This document shows positions 45,131 through 54,077 of a DNA stretch of 64,000 bases, in pieces. This stretch comes from an uncultured Pseudomonadales bacterium (GTDB lineage Bacteria > Pseudomonadota > Gammaproteobacteria > Pseudomonadales > Azotimanducaceae): assembly GCA_938017975.1 (NCBI GenBank), contig CALIKQ010000011.1, positions 1 through 64,000 on the forward strand, in the 5' to 3' direction. The notes under the pieces were generated by a model. The model ran no database searches. It worked only from the letters and a program-made list of their open reading frames with translations, and had not been told where the DNA came from. Positions within the stretch are counted from its first letter, which is position 1. Each line of letters starts with the position of its first letter. Position numbers and translations under genes: made by a program.

Positions 45131-46468
45131 TCAAGCAGCGTGATATCGTGCTTGTTTTCTGGCAACGAGACGTTGCAATCGCTTGTGGAGACGCGCCGTG
45201 AGGGGCCATGTCACACAGAGATAAAAGGCGACGACAAACAAAGCAGTGGGCACAATTGCATAAAGGATACCCAGCCAAAGCAGCTCATTGGGTCCATTGA
45301 CCACATCTACCGCAACTGAGTAGCCCACTAAGCCCAGAATAGGCAGTGAAAGCCCGCCAAAAGATGCGGCACATTTGGTCATGAAGCCAAGAATTGCAAA
45401 GTAGCTTGCCGGGCGCGCGTTGCCCGATTTGACCGTATCGAAATCTACAACATCGGCCAGCATTGCTCTTGGCAGATAGGCGAAAGCCCCAAAGCAAAAT
45501 CCTTTAAGGGCGAATAACACGTAAAACTCGGTCACCTGTCCATGCTCGAGCATAAAACAAGCGATCGAAATGATGCTTACCAGGACCATCGCGGCTGCCA
45601 GAGATTGATGCTTGCCGAAACGGTGGGCAATCCAATCCCAGATTGGAATAGCAAGCAGACCAATGCCAAAGTAAAGCACGTAGAGTCTTCCGACTCGATC
45701 GGCGCCGATGTAGTCTTGGACAAAAAACAGAGACAGGGTATTTCTGAAGTTTTCACCCCCTGCGATTAAAAGTTCTATGGCCAAGAGTCTGAAAAATAGT
45801 CGGTTTCGGCCCATGCTTTTGACTGATTGAAATAACGAAACAGTCGGTGCTTTTGGCACCGAAACTTCTGGCACTTTCATCAAGACCAGCAGGGCGGTGA
45901 TGGGCAGCAAAGTCACAATGACCCAAGAGAAATTGCTCAGTACAAAGCTTGCAGTTCGATTGTCAAAGACTTCCTCTGAGATAAGTACAATTGCTGATGC
46001 GACAATGAGTCCTGCGAGGACATATTTCTCCCGAGCCGATTGAATCATCGTTCTGGCGTGGTATTCGCCGGATAATTCCATCCCCCAAGCGGCGTAGGGT
46101 AGGCCTAAAATGGTGGTGGCGAGTCTGAGTAATATGAAAAATAGCGCCAAGTAAAGAACGGTGCTGCCTTGATCTGGGTTTAGCAGCATCCAAACGGCAA
46201 CCGCATAAATGGGCACGCCGATGGCAATCCAGGGCTTACGACGTCCCCACCGGGTTTGAAATCGATCCGACATAAAACCCATTGCAGGATCCGATAGTGC
46301 GTCGAAGATCGCAGCCGAAAAAATTACAAGCCCAATCAGTCCTAGGTCAATGCCTATTTCGGTCGAGTATAGCCTTGGTATCCATACAGCCAGAGGGTAA
46401 CTGATGATTGCAAGTGGCAGACTGACGGATCCGTAGATCCAAGCTGTAGATTTTGTAATTGAGGTCAT
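45131..46468 (-). CDS. GPH-type (MelB-like) cation symporter
   Basis: A 12-helix glycoside/pentoside/hexuronide transporter-like protein of 445 residues. The cation-binding region is FDALSDPAMGFMSDRFQTRWGRRKPWIAIGVPIY, a classic GPH signature, and a similar motif recurs in the second half (PRAMLADVVDFDTVKSGNARPASYFAI). The frame opens at a TTG (46501), but the ATG at 46468 with AGGA upstream is the likelier start. Besides sugars, MelB-like proteins carry other solutes and lipids, so the substrate is open. It stands alone. Confidence 0.9.
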   Translation of the reverse strand: MTSITKSTAWIYGSVSLPLAIISYPLAVWIPRLYSTEIGIDLGLIGLVIFSAAIFDALSDPAMGFMSDRFQTRWGRRKPWIAIGVPIYAVAVWMLLNPDQGSTVLYLALFFILLRLATTILGLPYAAWGMELSGEYHARTMIQSAREKYVLAGLIVASAIVLISEEVFDNRTASFVLSNFSWVIVTLLPITALLVLMKVPEVSVPKAPTVSLFQSVKSMGRNRLFFRLLAIELLIAGGENFRNTLSLFFVQDYIGADRVGRLYVLYFGIGLLAIPIWDWIAHRFGKHQSLAAAMVLVSIISIACFMLEHGQVTEFYVLFALKGFCFGAFAYLPRAMLADVVDFDTVKSGNARPASYFAILGFMTKCAASFGGLSLPILGLVGYSVAVDVVNGPNELLWLGILYAIVPTALFVVAFYLCVTWPLTARLHKRLQRLVARKQARYHAA

Positions 46469-46787
46469 CGATTGATCCTGATCTGTGAGCAAGTTACGCA
46501 AGCGCCTCTGTGATCTGGGCCTCAGTCTGCCAAGCGTTGTGGGATGAGTCTACTCCAAGTTTACAGCGCTGATGGGTTGTGGCCACTGCCGGTGAATTGC
46601 GCCAGCTAGGTATTACGGGTGATTTCGGGTATTATTGCGGCTCGCGCAAAGTTGACTGTCTCTTTCCCTTCACTGTTTGTCTTTCAAGTCCGTGTAAAAA
46701 GTCCAGTTGATACAGAGTATTCGATGAATTTGGCTGGCAGGTCGCGCGACGCCAGACTCGAATTCTGGACGACACAGTGAAGCCGCT
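46469..46787. other. Divergent intergenic region before the FKBP gene
   Basis: 319 bp with no gene. I see small palindromes near 46740-46770 (CCAGA...TCTGG) and an AT-rich stretch with TATTAT near 46630 that could be a -10 box for the FKBP gene, but the matching -35 is poor. Confidence 0.4.
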
Positions 46788-47255
46788 ATGAAGATTACCC
46801 AAAATGCAGCAGTCCTGATGCATTACACCCTGACCGATGACAGCGGTACCATGGTTGATTCCTCGAGGGATCAGGATCCATTGGGCTATATCCACGGTTC
46901 TGGGGGTTTGATCCCTGGCCTCGAAGCTGAGTTAGAGGGTCGGGGCGCTGGTGATCAAGTGCATGCTGTGATCCCGCCCGAGTTGGCTTATGGCGATGTA
47001 GAAGAAGAACTTATTCAGATTGTGCCTCGTTCGGCGTTTCCGGGCGTTGAGGAGATCCAAGTCGGTATGCGCTTCACCGCATCTGATCATGAGGGTCAGC
47101 AGCAAACAGTAGCCGTTACGATGATTGACGCGGATGAAGTCACTGTTGACGGCAATCACCCCCTCGCCGGCCAAACGCTGCACTTTGATGTTGAGATTAT
47201 GAGTGTAAGGGCAGCGACTGAAGAAGAAATCAATCACGGGCATCTGCATTCGTGA
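46788..47255 (+). CDS. slyD: FKBP-type peptidyl-prolyl isomerase, SlyD-like
   Basis: A 155-residue proline isomerase/chaperone. MKITQNAAVLMHYTLTDDSGTMVDSSRDQDPLGYIHGSGGLIPGLEAELEGRGAGD is the FKBP half, and the following 75-residue insert-in-flap segment, with FRF-like MRFTASDHEGQQQTVAVTMIDADEVTVDGNHPLAGQTLHFDVE, matches SlyD/FkpB. It helps fold proteins and may bind metal. The C-terminal tail is short, ending HGHLHS, in contrast with the long histidine tail of E. coli SlyD. Confidence 0.92.
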   Translation: MKITQNAAVLMHYTLTDDSGTMVDSSRDQDPLGYIHGSGGLIPGLEAELEGRGAGDQVHAVIPPELAYGDVEEELIQIVPRSAFPGVEEIQVGMRFTASDHEGQQQTVAVTMIDADEVTVDGNHPLAGQTLHFDVEIMSVRAATEEEINHGHLHS

Positions 47256-47270
47256 GATAAGCAGCCTGGA

Positions 47271-47297
47271 GCAAAGTCGTCTCTCTTGCTTTTTTGG
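47271..47297 (+). terminator. Weak terminator-like hairpin after slyD
   Basis: AGCAA at 47271-47275 pairs with TTGCT at 47287-47291, then a run of five Ts follows. The stem is only 5 bp, so this is a weak candidate in the right position. Confidence 0.3.
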
Positions 47298-47342
47298 AAT
47301 CATCGGAAACAAGCAGTAATCAAGCAGTCATAAGGAAAATCC

Positions 47343-47603
47343 GTGAAGATATATGTTGGAAATCTACCTTTCAAGATGACGCAAGAGGAGCTGTCTTCGA
47401 TGTTTGAAGCGTTTGGCACTGTTACCGACGCCGTCATCATCAATGATCGAGAGACTGGCCGCTCGAAAGGATTTGGTTTTATTGAAATGAGTGAAGATCA
47501 AGCAGCGAAAGCAGCAATCGAGGCTTTAAATGGTAAAGATGAAGGCGGTCGAGCATTGACCGTCAACGAAGCACGTCCACGAGAGGAGCGATCGCGCCGA
47601 TAA
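47343..47603 (+). CDS. RRM-type RNA-binding protein
   Basis: An 86-residue single RNA recognition motif protein. RNP2 is IYVGNL and RNP1 is SKGFGFIEM, both at the expected spacing. The C-terminal tail is short and basic (REERSRR). It starts at GTG with AAGGAA. Such small RRM proteins in bacteria often respond to cold or growth phase. It is followed after 16 bp by a 59-residue gene resembling SutA. Confidence 0.92.
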   Translation: MKIYVGNLPFKMTQEELSSMFEAFGTVTDAVIINDRETGRSKGFGFIEMSEDQAAKAAIEALNGKDEGGRALTVNEARPREERSRR

Positions 47604-47619
47604 GCGCGAGCAAAACATT

Positions 47620-47799
47620 ATGGTTAAAAAAGCAAATTCTGAGGGGCAGGCGCAGCAATCGTTGCGTGATAAAATCGTTTCTGAAACAGAGGCCTTTCTT
47701 GCTTCAGGCAAGAAAATTCAAGAGATCCCCAACGGCGTCAGCGGACAGAACAGTCAAAGCGGTTCTCGGCATATCCGGATCAGCACTAAAAAAGATTAG
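47620..47799 (+). CDS. Small SutA-like protein (59 residues)
   Basis: This frame starts at ATG 47620 and ends at TAG 47799. The region TEAFLASGKKIQEIPNGVSG strongly resembles the C-terminal conserved part of the Pseudomonas transcriptional regulator SutA (a FLxRGGKxQExxPNV pattern), which binds RNA polymerase under slow growth. Here it lacks SutA's acidic N-terminal tail. The tail ends with a polar, basic stretch. No strong SD is visible, but the gene follows the RRM gene by 16 bp and may be read with it. The resemblance is from memory, not a search. Confidence 0.65.
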   Translation: MVKKANSEGQAQQSLRDKIVSETEAFLASGKKIQEIPNGVSGQNSQSGSRHIRISTKKD

Positions 47800-47918
47800 T
47801 TCGCAGAACAGAATCGAGGCAATCTATGTGTCTCCATCACCAAATTCCAGGTTGTAGTCAACAGCCAGGTTAGCCCCTATGATGCTCCTAAAGGCAATTT
47901 CTAGCCCTAGGAGATTCG

Positions 47919-49115
47919 ATGAACCCAGCAGAAGTAACGGAATTTCGTGCGCAAGTAAGTGCTTGGCTTAGCGATAATAAACCCGCTGATCCTGGTTTTT
48001 TGCTGCCTGAGACATTTATGGAAGTTGGCACCGACCAACAATTCGAGTTTCTACGAGATTGGCAACGGAAGGTGTACGAGGCGGGTTATCTGGGTATGTC
48101 CTGGCCAGAGGCTTACGGCGGAGGCGGACAGCCGCAGCTCATGCAAGAAATTGTGAACCAAGAAATGGCGGCGCAGCGCGTGCCCTTTGTTCCTAACACC
48201 ATTGGTTTGAATTGGGCAGGACCTTTGATTTTGGATATGGGGTCAGAAGCCGATAAAAACCGTTACATTAAAAATATTCTCAGCGCCGAAGATATTTGGT
48301 GCCAAGGGTTTTCCGAGCCTGACCATGGCTCTGACTTGGGCAATGCACAGGTTCGTGCCGTCAGAGATGGCGATGAATATGTCATTAATGGTTCCAAGAT
48401 TTGGACCAGTCTCGGCAGCTACGCAAAATATATGATTCTGATTGCGAGAACGTCGACCGAAGGACCCAACAAGTACGCAGGACTGAGTTTTTTCCTTGCG
48501 CCGATGAACGTCCCCGGCGTCAATCCAACGCCCATTAAAAAATTGACGGGGGAATATGGCTTTTGCCAGACCTATTTTGACGACGCTCGCATCCCTGCAG
48601 ATTGCATGCTTGGACAGGAGGGTGAGGGTTGGTCGGTCGCAATGAAAACACTGATGTTTGAGCGCGGAGCGATTGGGGGTCAGGCAGGTGGTTTATCGAT
48701 GATGGATTTGAATATCAACGATATTATCGAACTTGCGCGAAGAGCCACCCGCAATGGCCAACCCGCAATTGATGATCCGTTAACCCGGGATGAGCTGACC
48801 AAACTTGTTCTTGAAGCGAAGGGCAATGGCTTAATGGCGTCAAAAGCCAAGATTCCAGTATTGAATCAGGGTTACCCCACGGCGGTTGCGATGTCGTCAA
48901 AGTTGCGCGGAAGTGAGTTGAAGCGAAAGATGACTCGGTTTGCACTCTCGCTTCAAGGGGCCAACGGCGCTCGCTACATTAGCAATCAAGCAATGGATGG
49001 TGGTAAGTGGCAGCGTTCTTACTTGAACGCATTTTCAGCCACGATCGGGGGTGGCACCACACAAATTCAAAAAAATATCCTCGGCGAGCGCGTTTTGGGG
49101 TTACCGAAGAGCTAG
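47919..49115 (+). CDS. Acyl-CoA dehydrogenase, long subunit of second pair
   Basis: A 398-residue flavoprotein. WCQGFSEPDHGSDLGNAQVRAVRDGDEYVINGSKIWTS is the flavin and substrate region, and ATIGGGTTQIQKNILGERVLGLP the C-terminal one. The residue where the catalytic glutamate sits in medium-chain enzymes is a glycine, as in its partner type at 12230. AGGAG precedes the ATG. It is followed at 9 bp by a shorter acyl-CoA dehydrogenase gene and then by a PhyH gene, all in one direction, forming a probable operon. Confidence 0.93.
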   Translation: MNPAEVTEFRAQVSAWLSDNKPADPGFLLPETFMEVGTDQQFEFLRDWQRKVYEAGYLGMSWPEAYGGGGQPQLMQEIVNQEMAAQRVPFVPNTIGLNWAGPLILDMGSEADKNRYIKNILSAEDIWCQGFSEPDHGSDLGNAQVRAVRDGDEYVINGSKIWTSLGSYAKYMILIARTSTEGPNKYAGLSFFLAPMNVPGVNPTPIKKLTGEYGFCQTYFDDARIPADCMLGQEGEGWSVAMKTLMFERGAIGGQAGGLSMMDLNINDIIELARRATRNGQPAIDDPLTRDELTKLVLEAKGNGLMASKAKIPVLNQGYPTAVAMSSKLRGSELKRKMTRFALSLQGANGARYISNQAMDGGKWQRSYLNAFSATIGGGTTQIQKNILGERVLGLPKS

Positions 49116-49124
49116 GAGGCTACC

Positions 49125-50234
49125 TTGATCGTTTTTTCAGAAGAGCAGGCTATGTTGCTCGATACAGCTAACGAATTTTGTCAGAACCAAGCGCCGTTAT
49201 CGGCAGTACGAGAAGTTATCCATAACGATGCTGCGATGGATCCCGTGGTTTGGCAGACGATGGTAGATCTGGGTTGGCTGGGCATCTCGATTCCCGAAAG
49301 TTTTGGCGGGCTTGGAATGAATTTGGCCGATGCTGTTCCTATCTTTGAGGCAATGGGCCGCCAGTTAATGGACACGCCTTTATTAGCCAGCACGGTGGCT
49401 GCGCAAGTGTTGATTAAAGATGGCAGTGAGGAGCAAAAAAGTACTTGGTTGCAAAAGATCAGCAGTGGAACCATCGCGTCGGTAGCGTATCAAGAAACTG
49501 ACGGAAATTGGGATCTTGATGCCATTGAAGCGGTTCTAACACCAACAGACGCGGGAGGCTTGATCCTTTCAGGTACCAAGACTCTGGTACCTGATGCTGA
49601 AGTTGCTGATCTTTTTGTGGTTTCAGCGCTTCATGAGGGCCGGCCGGTATGGTGTTTGGTATCCCGGGAATCCCTGAGCGCTTCGAGTTCGATCGAGCGA
49701 GAAACGGTTATTGATGAAACTCGCCGAAGTTATCGTGTTCACTTTTCTGATGTATTGTTATCGCCTAAGGAGGTCTTGCCGGGTTGTCATTTTCAGCACT
49801 TTGAGCTGGCCTCGATGATGCTGATTGCGGCAGAAATGTCTGGTGGGCTTGCCGGTCTGCTTGAAGTGGTTGTCGATTACCTCAATACCCGTAAACAATT
49901 CGATAAGCTGATAGGCAGCTATCAGGCGTTGAAGCATCCCACTGTCGATATATTGCTGGGCTCGGAGATGGTTCGGTCCTATCTGTATCATGCCGCTACC
50001 GTTTGGCGAGAAAATGAGTCCGTCATTGCAGTTGAATCTGCCATCAGGATGGCGAAGTGTTGCGCAAGCGAGCAGTTTTCAGAAGCTGGGGACCGCGGAA
50101 TTCAATTTCATGGTGGGTTTGGGTTTACCTATGACTGTGATGCTCAGCTTTTTTTAAGACGTGCTTTGTGGTCGCAGTACCAATTAGGTGATGAACGCTA
50201 TCAGCGCCAAAAACTGGGCGCGCTTTTGTTTTGA
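49125..50234 (+). CDS. Acyl-CoA dehydrogenase, short subunit of second pair
   Basis: A 369-residue acyl-CoA dehydrogenase. FSEEQAMLLDTANEFCQNQAP is the N-terminal helix, DYLNTRKQFDKLIGSYQALKHPTVDILLG the C-terminal flavin region, and RGIQFHGGFGFTYDCDAQLFL the active-site end. It starts at TTG with TAGGAGG 5 nt upstream, so the rare start is well supported. Nine bases separate it from its partner, which suggests coupled translation and a heteromeric enzyme (inference from the FadE pairs known in actinobacteria). Confidence 0.92.
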   Translation: MIVFSEEQAMLLDTANEFCQNQAPLSAVREVIHNDAAMDPVVWQTMVDLGWLGISIPESFGGLGMNLADAVPIFEAMGRQLMDTPLLASTVAAQVLIKDGSEEQKSTWLQKISSGTIASVAYQETDGNWDLDAIEAVLTPTDAGGLILSGTKTLVPDAEVADLFVVSALHEGRPVWCLVSRESLSASSSIERETVIDETRRSYRVHFSDVLLSPKEVLPGCHFQHFELASMMLIAAEMSGGLAGLLEVVVDYLNTRKQFDKLIGSYQALKHPTVDILLGSEMVRSYLYHAATVWRENESVIAVESAIRMAKCCASEQFSEAGDRGIQFHGGFGFTYDCDAQLFLRRALWSQYQLGDERYQRQKLGALLF

Positions 50235-50272
50235 TGCTGGCGTGAATAAGACGCTGAGCCCGGGAGCAAGGT

Positions 50273-51295
50273 ATGACCTTTATATCCTCAGAAATGGCCG
50301 AAGGGCGGCGGTTGTCCGATAGACAAATCGATCAGTGGCGCGAGTCGGGATATACCCTAGTGCAGGGTCTAATTGATCGCCAGCAGCAACTCGATGTGTT
50401 GGCATTAGCCGATCAAACCTTTCCAAAACCAAGCACTGAGGCAGCTGCAAAGATTACCGACTTTGGTAGCAATGGTGCTTGGGTCTTTCCCTCAGCGCAC
50501 CGAATATTCAACGAAATCACATTGTGCCCCCATCTGCTTCGCGCGGTCGCTAGCCTGCTCGGGGTCGAAGTCGAGCAGCTTCGGCTCACCCAATCGGATT
50601 TGTGGCCAAAATATGGACGCACGGAGAAGGTCTCAAGTCAGGACAATATGGATCAGAGAATTCACGTGGATTATCCGAATCATTCGCTCGTTCACCCACC
50701 AGAGTGGAGTCGTCCGGAGGCCGTAGAGCTTATGCTGTATTACTCGGATGCATCAGACTGCGGTGGTGAAACTGCTGTGGTGCCGCGAGCAGGGCCAGAT
50801 GATGACGCTTATCGTTGGCCCATTGTTGATTCTCCTGGTATAGGGGCATTGACCTTTACCAATGATCGAGCGTCTGCCGAAGCTGCTTTGCAGGCTGGCC
50901 AACCAGAAATGTTCAAATTTCGAACGCAACTTTACAATCGAGAAGTCTATGTTGACTTTCGTCAAGGCGATATTTTGTTTTATCGCCACGACACTTGGCA
51001 TCGAGGGACGCCGCTGAGGCCGGGGACTCGACGGCTGGCCCAAAATATGACGTTTAGGGTGGCAGACGCTGAATGGATTAGTACCTTGCACCCGGGGTGG
51101 GCTTGGTCTGCTTATCGACCCAGCCAGTATTTGGAGAAGTGGATAGCCACATGCTCAGTGCTGCAAAGGACGGTGATGGGATTTCCTGCGCCAGGTAACG
51201 CTTATTGGACCGAAAAGACCGTTGCTGCGGTGACGGCCCGGTACGGCCCGTTGGGGTTCGATCCGACGCCCTACCTAAAGGATCGGTTGGAGTAG
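50273..51295 (+). CDS. Phytanoyl-CoA dioxygenase (PhyH) family protein
   Basis: The third PhyH-type gene here, 340 residues. The iron ligands are H131-V-D133 (RIHVDYPNH) and H243 (DTWHRGTPLRPGTRR), and the 2-oxoglutarate arginine is in the latter segment. YYSDASDCGGETAVVPRAG is the family strand. It is longer than the others because of an insert between the ligands. It follows the acyl-CoA dehydrogenase pair by 38 bp, which suggests hydroxylation coupled to acyl-CoA oxidation. GGGAGCAAGG precedes the ATG. Confidence 0.92.
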   Translation: MTFISSEMAEGRRLSDRQIDQWRESGYTLVQGLIDRQQQLDVLALADQTFPKPSTEAAAKITDFGSNGAWVFPSAHRIFNEITLCPHLLRAVASLLGVEVEQLRLTQSDLWPKYGRTEKVSSQDNMDQRIHVDYPNHSLVHPPEWSRPEAVELMLYYSDASDCGGETAVVPRAGPDDDAYRWPIVDSPGIGALTFTNDRASAEAALQAGQPEMFKFRTQLYNREVYVDFRQGDILFYRHDTWHRGTPLRPGTRRLAQNMTFRVADAEWISTLHPGWAWSAYRPSQYLEKWIATCSVLQRTVMGFPAPGNAYWTEKTVAAVTARYGPLGFDPTPYLKDRLE

Positions 51296-51320
51296 CGGGT
51301 AAAGCGCGCCGGTCTGATCC

Positions 51321-51998
51321 CTAGCTTGGATTGAAACGCATAAACGGATTCAGAACTTGCTTGATACCGGTTAGCTTAATGGGTGCTGAAAGGACAGAGA
51401 GGCACACACAAGATTCATTTTGCGCGGCGATTGGTTGGTGCACGTCGCCTGCTTCCCGAATTAAGAAGTCGCCCTCATGGTACATTCCTTGTTCGTCGGA
51501 AAATGTGCCTTTCAGAACGACGGTGACTTCTGTGCCTTGATGGTCGTGGACGGGCGTCTTACCTCCAGCCTCAATCCTATGTAATGCGAGCTCGTAATCG
51601 GACTCACCGACAGTGATGGGCGCGACCGAGACGGAAGAGGATAACGATCGCCAATTTAAAGTTGATCGACCAACGAACTTATGCAGGTAGTCGGGAAGTT
51701 CGTTGGCAAGGTCGCTATCAATCAAGGCTGTGGTGTCGCCTTGAGCCGACGGACTTGTTGCCGCGCTTTCCATAGGTGCATCCAGACGGTCTAGGGTTTC
51801 AGCCAGCAAGGAAGAGGAGATCTCGATGCCTTCGCAATCACTCAGTAACTCTCCACCTAACGCATTGAGGCCACTGACGGCTTCTCGACATTGGTCGCAA
51901 AATTGTAGATGGGTGGTTACTGAAATTGCGGGCGCAAGTGAAAGTGCCCCTGCAGAGTAATCGGCTAGAAATTGTGTTGGTGGGTGGTTTTTAATCAT
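51321..51998 (-). CDS. chrR: ChrR-type zinc-binding anti-sigma factor
   Basis: A cupin anti-sigma factor that holds the adjacent sigma factor inactive until singlet oxygen or related stress appears. The N-terminal zinc site has H5, H30, C34 and C37 (HLQFCDQC), matching the pattern of Rhodobacter ChrR. The cupin site HDHQGTE near 151-157 is followed by later ligands. The length of 225 residues is typical. It overlaps the sigma gene by 4 bp (ATGA), so the two are translated together. Confidence 0.93.
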   Translation of the reverse strand: MIKNHPPTQFLADYSAGALSLAPAISVTTHLQFCDQCREAVSGLNALGGELLSDCEGIEISSSLLAETLDRLDAPMESAATSPSAQGDTTALIDSDLANELPDYLHKFVGRSTLNWRSLSSSVSVAPITVGESDYELALHRIEAGGKTPVHDHQGTEVTVVLKGTFSDEQGMYHEGDFLIREAGDVHQPIAAQNESCVCLSVLSAPIKLTGIKQVLNPFMRFNPS

Positions 51999-52594
51999 TG
52001 TGCGTACACTACCTGTTGGTCTTCCCCAGTTGGGCTTAATTTTAATTTTAATTTTTGTAGAGCTAATCTGACCCGAGATTTTACGGTTCCTAGGGGAATG
52101 CTCAGCTCGTCAGCCACTTCTTGGCCAGACTTTCCCTGAAAATACATGAGCGTGAGGACCTGAAGCTGCTCTTGGGGCAACTCAGCGAGATGTGCTTTGA
52201 TGTTGCCAGCGTTGCGGGTTTGGATGAGAGCCGTGAAGGGTGAGGACTCCTCGTTCTCGTCGAAAAGGTCTTCCGCCACGAGTTCATCGGTCTGCTGGTT
52301 CTTTTTGCTGTGTTTTCTCAACCAATCGATACGGGTGTTTCTAGCGATGGTATACATCCAGGTGCTGGCCGCAGCTTGGGCGGGCGCGTAGCTGGGCGCT
52401 TTTCGCCACACCTTGATCATGGTTTCCTGGACAAGTTCTTCAGCTTGCTCTGGCTCTACGCCACCGCCTTTGAGCAGGAAACCCTTGAGGAGTGGTGCAA
52501 AGTGAGAAAAAAGTGCACCGAAAGCAGCCTTGTCTTGATGGCTACCAACCCGGACCAGGAGGGTGTTCCAATCGGGTCCGCTGTCTTTTTTCAT
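51995..52594 (-). CDS. rpoE: ECF sigma factor, RpoE/ECF11 type
   Basis: An alternative sigma factor for photooxidative stress, paired with chrR. Region 2 includes AEELVQETMIKVWRKAPSY and WMYTIARNTRIDWLRKH. Region 4 is ELPQEQLQVLTLMYFQGKSGQEVADELSIPLGTVKSRVRLALQKL. The frame is open to 52666, but the ATG at 52594 is preceded by AAGG and gives a normal N-terminus of 200 residues. It lies in an apparent folE-lipocalin-rpoE-chrR operon and probably also activates its own promoter, seen at 54013-54039. Confidence 0.93.
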   Translation of the reverse strand: MKKDSGPDWNTLLVRVGSHQDKAAFGALFSHFAPLLKGFLLKGGGVEPEQAEELVQETMIKVWRKAPSYAPAQAAASTWMYTIARNTRIDWLRKHSKKNQQTDELVAEDLFDENEESSPFTALIQTRNAGNIKAHLAELPQEQLQVLTLMYFQGKSGQEVADELSIPLGTVKSRVRLALQKLKLKLSPTGEDQQVVYAQ

Positions 52595-52678
52595 GGTTGC
52601 CTTACGAGTGCTGTAATCGGCCATTATGTTGAATCGCTGAAAGATTTCCAAGTTGTACGTGACCAAAACTCGGCCGGA

Positions 52679-53275
52679 TCACTGGGGATTTGGGGGCTCT
52701 AGGGCGGAGACGGAAGGGGTGTTGAGCGCTGCTGACTGCTTATGTAGCCGAAGTTTGCTCAGATCATAGCCGAGTTCTTGAGTTTTCTTGAGAAGCGCAT
52801 CGAGTGTGGGTGAGCTGATGTCCGGATCTCGGGACATGACCCACACGAAGTCTCTCTTGGAACGTCCAACAATGGTTGTTTGGTAGTCAGGATCCACAAA
52901 AACAACTCGATATTCCGCCTTGATCGGCCAAAAAATCTGCATGGCCCAAATGGCGGTCGACTCCTCGGACACAAAAGCTTTCAAGTGTCGCTCCCGAATG
53001 GGACCTGACGCGGCGCCTTCGCGGTAGGAGTAGATGGTCTCGACGATGTTGTCATCCACGCGTTGGTAGGTTTCTAATGGCGCAAAAGCGTCTCGATCAA
53101 AGGGTGTAGATATGTCTGCGAGCACGTGCCATTGGCCCATGAAGCGGTCGAGATCTAAGTTTTCTACTGTTTCCATAGGTGGTCTCTGTTGGGTACTACA
53201 TCCAGGAAGTAAAAAAATCAGTAACCACAAGGGGTTTGCAATAAATCTGAAACTCCTACGGAGAACGCGATGCAT
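52679..53275 (-). CDS. blc: Outer-membrane lipocalin (Blc-like)
   Basis: A 198-residue bacterial lipocalin, lipid-anchored at C26 (LPGC). The signature DLDRFMGQWHVLADI is the GxW motif, and IWAMQIFWPIKAEYRVVFVDPDYQTTIVGRSKRDFVWVMSRDPDI matches the Blc barrel. Blc binds lysophospholipids and fatty acids, which fits a response to oxidised membrane lipids. The gene follows folE by 10 bp and precedes rpoE. TGATC with a CGTAG 17 bp on covers its own start codon, which is curious but may be chance. Confidence 0.93.
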   Translation of the reverse strand: MHRVLRRSFRFIANPLWLLIFLLPGCSTQQRPPMETVENLDLDRFMGQWHVLADISTPFDRDAFAPLETYQRVDDNIVETIYSYREGAASGPIRERHLKAFVSEESTAIWAMQIFWPIKAEYRVVFVDPDYQTTIVGRSKRDFVWVMSRDPDISSPTLDALLKKTQELGYDLSKLRLHKQSAALNTPSVSALEPPNPQ

Positions 53276-53285
53276 CAGATCAGGC

Positions 53286-53978
53286 CTAAAAAGCGCCGAC
53301 GGGCCGGAGGAATTCCTCTCGTGAAGTAGAACCGTCTTTAAAAATGCCGCCCATGGCTGTGCTTTGGGTCACGGAACTCGTATCCATAACGCCCCGGGAT
53401 TTGACACAATAGTGGGTCGCCTTAACGCGAACAGCTACGTTTTCGGTCTCGAGCAGTGTTTGAAGAGCCACTAAAATTTGACGAGTCATGCGCTCCTGAA
53501 CTTGGGGCCTTTTGGCGAAAAATTGCACAATTCGATTGATCTTAGAGAGCCCGATGACCTTTTCATGAGGCACGTAGGCGACGTCTGCCACCCCATCGAT
53601 GGTCACGAAGTGATGTTCGCAGGTACTGGTGAGACTGATATCGGCAACCTTGACCATTTCATCGACGCCCATTTTATTGTCGATGACAGCAATTTTCGGG
53701 AATTGCGTGTAATCGAGCCCTGAAAAAATTTCGTCGATATACATTTTAGCGATTCGGTGGGGTGTCTCGGTGAGGCTGTCATCGGAGAGATCTAACCCAA
53801 GGGTTGTCATCACATCCAACATGGAGGCCTTGATGCTGCGGTACTTCTCATTTCTGCTCAGACCATTAGGAACCATGGGGGTTTCCAAACCCTGAGCAAC
53901 CAAGGCGTCTCTGACTGCAATAGCCGAATCACTGAGCGAGGGGTGAGAGGGGAGTGCTTGGGCCGCTGCTAAAGCCAT
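53286..53978 (-). CDS. folE: GTP cyclohydrolase I
   Basis: Makes dihydroneopterin triphosphate from GTP, the first step of folate and pterin synthesis. The 230 residues carry the zinc ligands in [12 protein letters not shown] and HYCVKSRGV, and the catalytic segment [34 protein letters not shown]. The N-terminal 45 residues are an extension. In this stress operon it may raise the supply of folate, for example the antenna cofactor of the photolyase encoded nearby (inference). The gene begins about 35 bp downstream of a candidate ECF promoter. Confidence 0.95.
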   Translation of the reverse strand: MALAAAQALPSHPSLSDSAIAVRDALVAQGLETPMVPNGLSRNEKYRSIKASMLDVMTTLGLDLSDDSLTETPHRIAKMYIDEIFSGLDYTQFPKIAVIDNKMGVDEMVKVADISLTSTCEHHFVTIDGVADVAYVPHEKVIGLSKINRIVQFFAKRPQVQERMTRQILVALQTLLETENVAVRVKATHYCVKSRGVMDTSSVTQSTAMGGIFKDGSTSREEFLRPVGAF

Positions 53979-54012
53979 GATGATTTCCTATTTTTTGGAG
54001 GCGTAAAAAAAG

Positions 54013-54039
54013 TTACGAGTGGCATCTGAATTTAGATCA
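54013..54039 (-). promoter_or_regulatory. Candidate ECF (RpoE-ChrR) promoter for the folE operon
   Basis: On the minus strand TGATC (54039-54035) and CGTAA (54017-54013) are separated by 17 bp. TGATC is the -35 type known for ECF11 sigma factors. The start of folE lies about 35 bp further on. A matching copy faces the other way at 54078-54104. Confidence 0.65.
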
Positions 54040-54077
54040 TCTTTTTGGCGAGGATGTATTTGGAAGTTTCTGAGATT

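Noticed and set aside
53252-53282. TGATC-N17-CGTAG over the lipocalin start codon as a further ECF promoter
   Set aside because: The -10 part lies inside the coding sequence (arginine codons), and transcription would begin after the start codon. Probably chance unless a downstream start is used.
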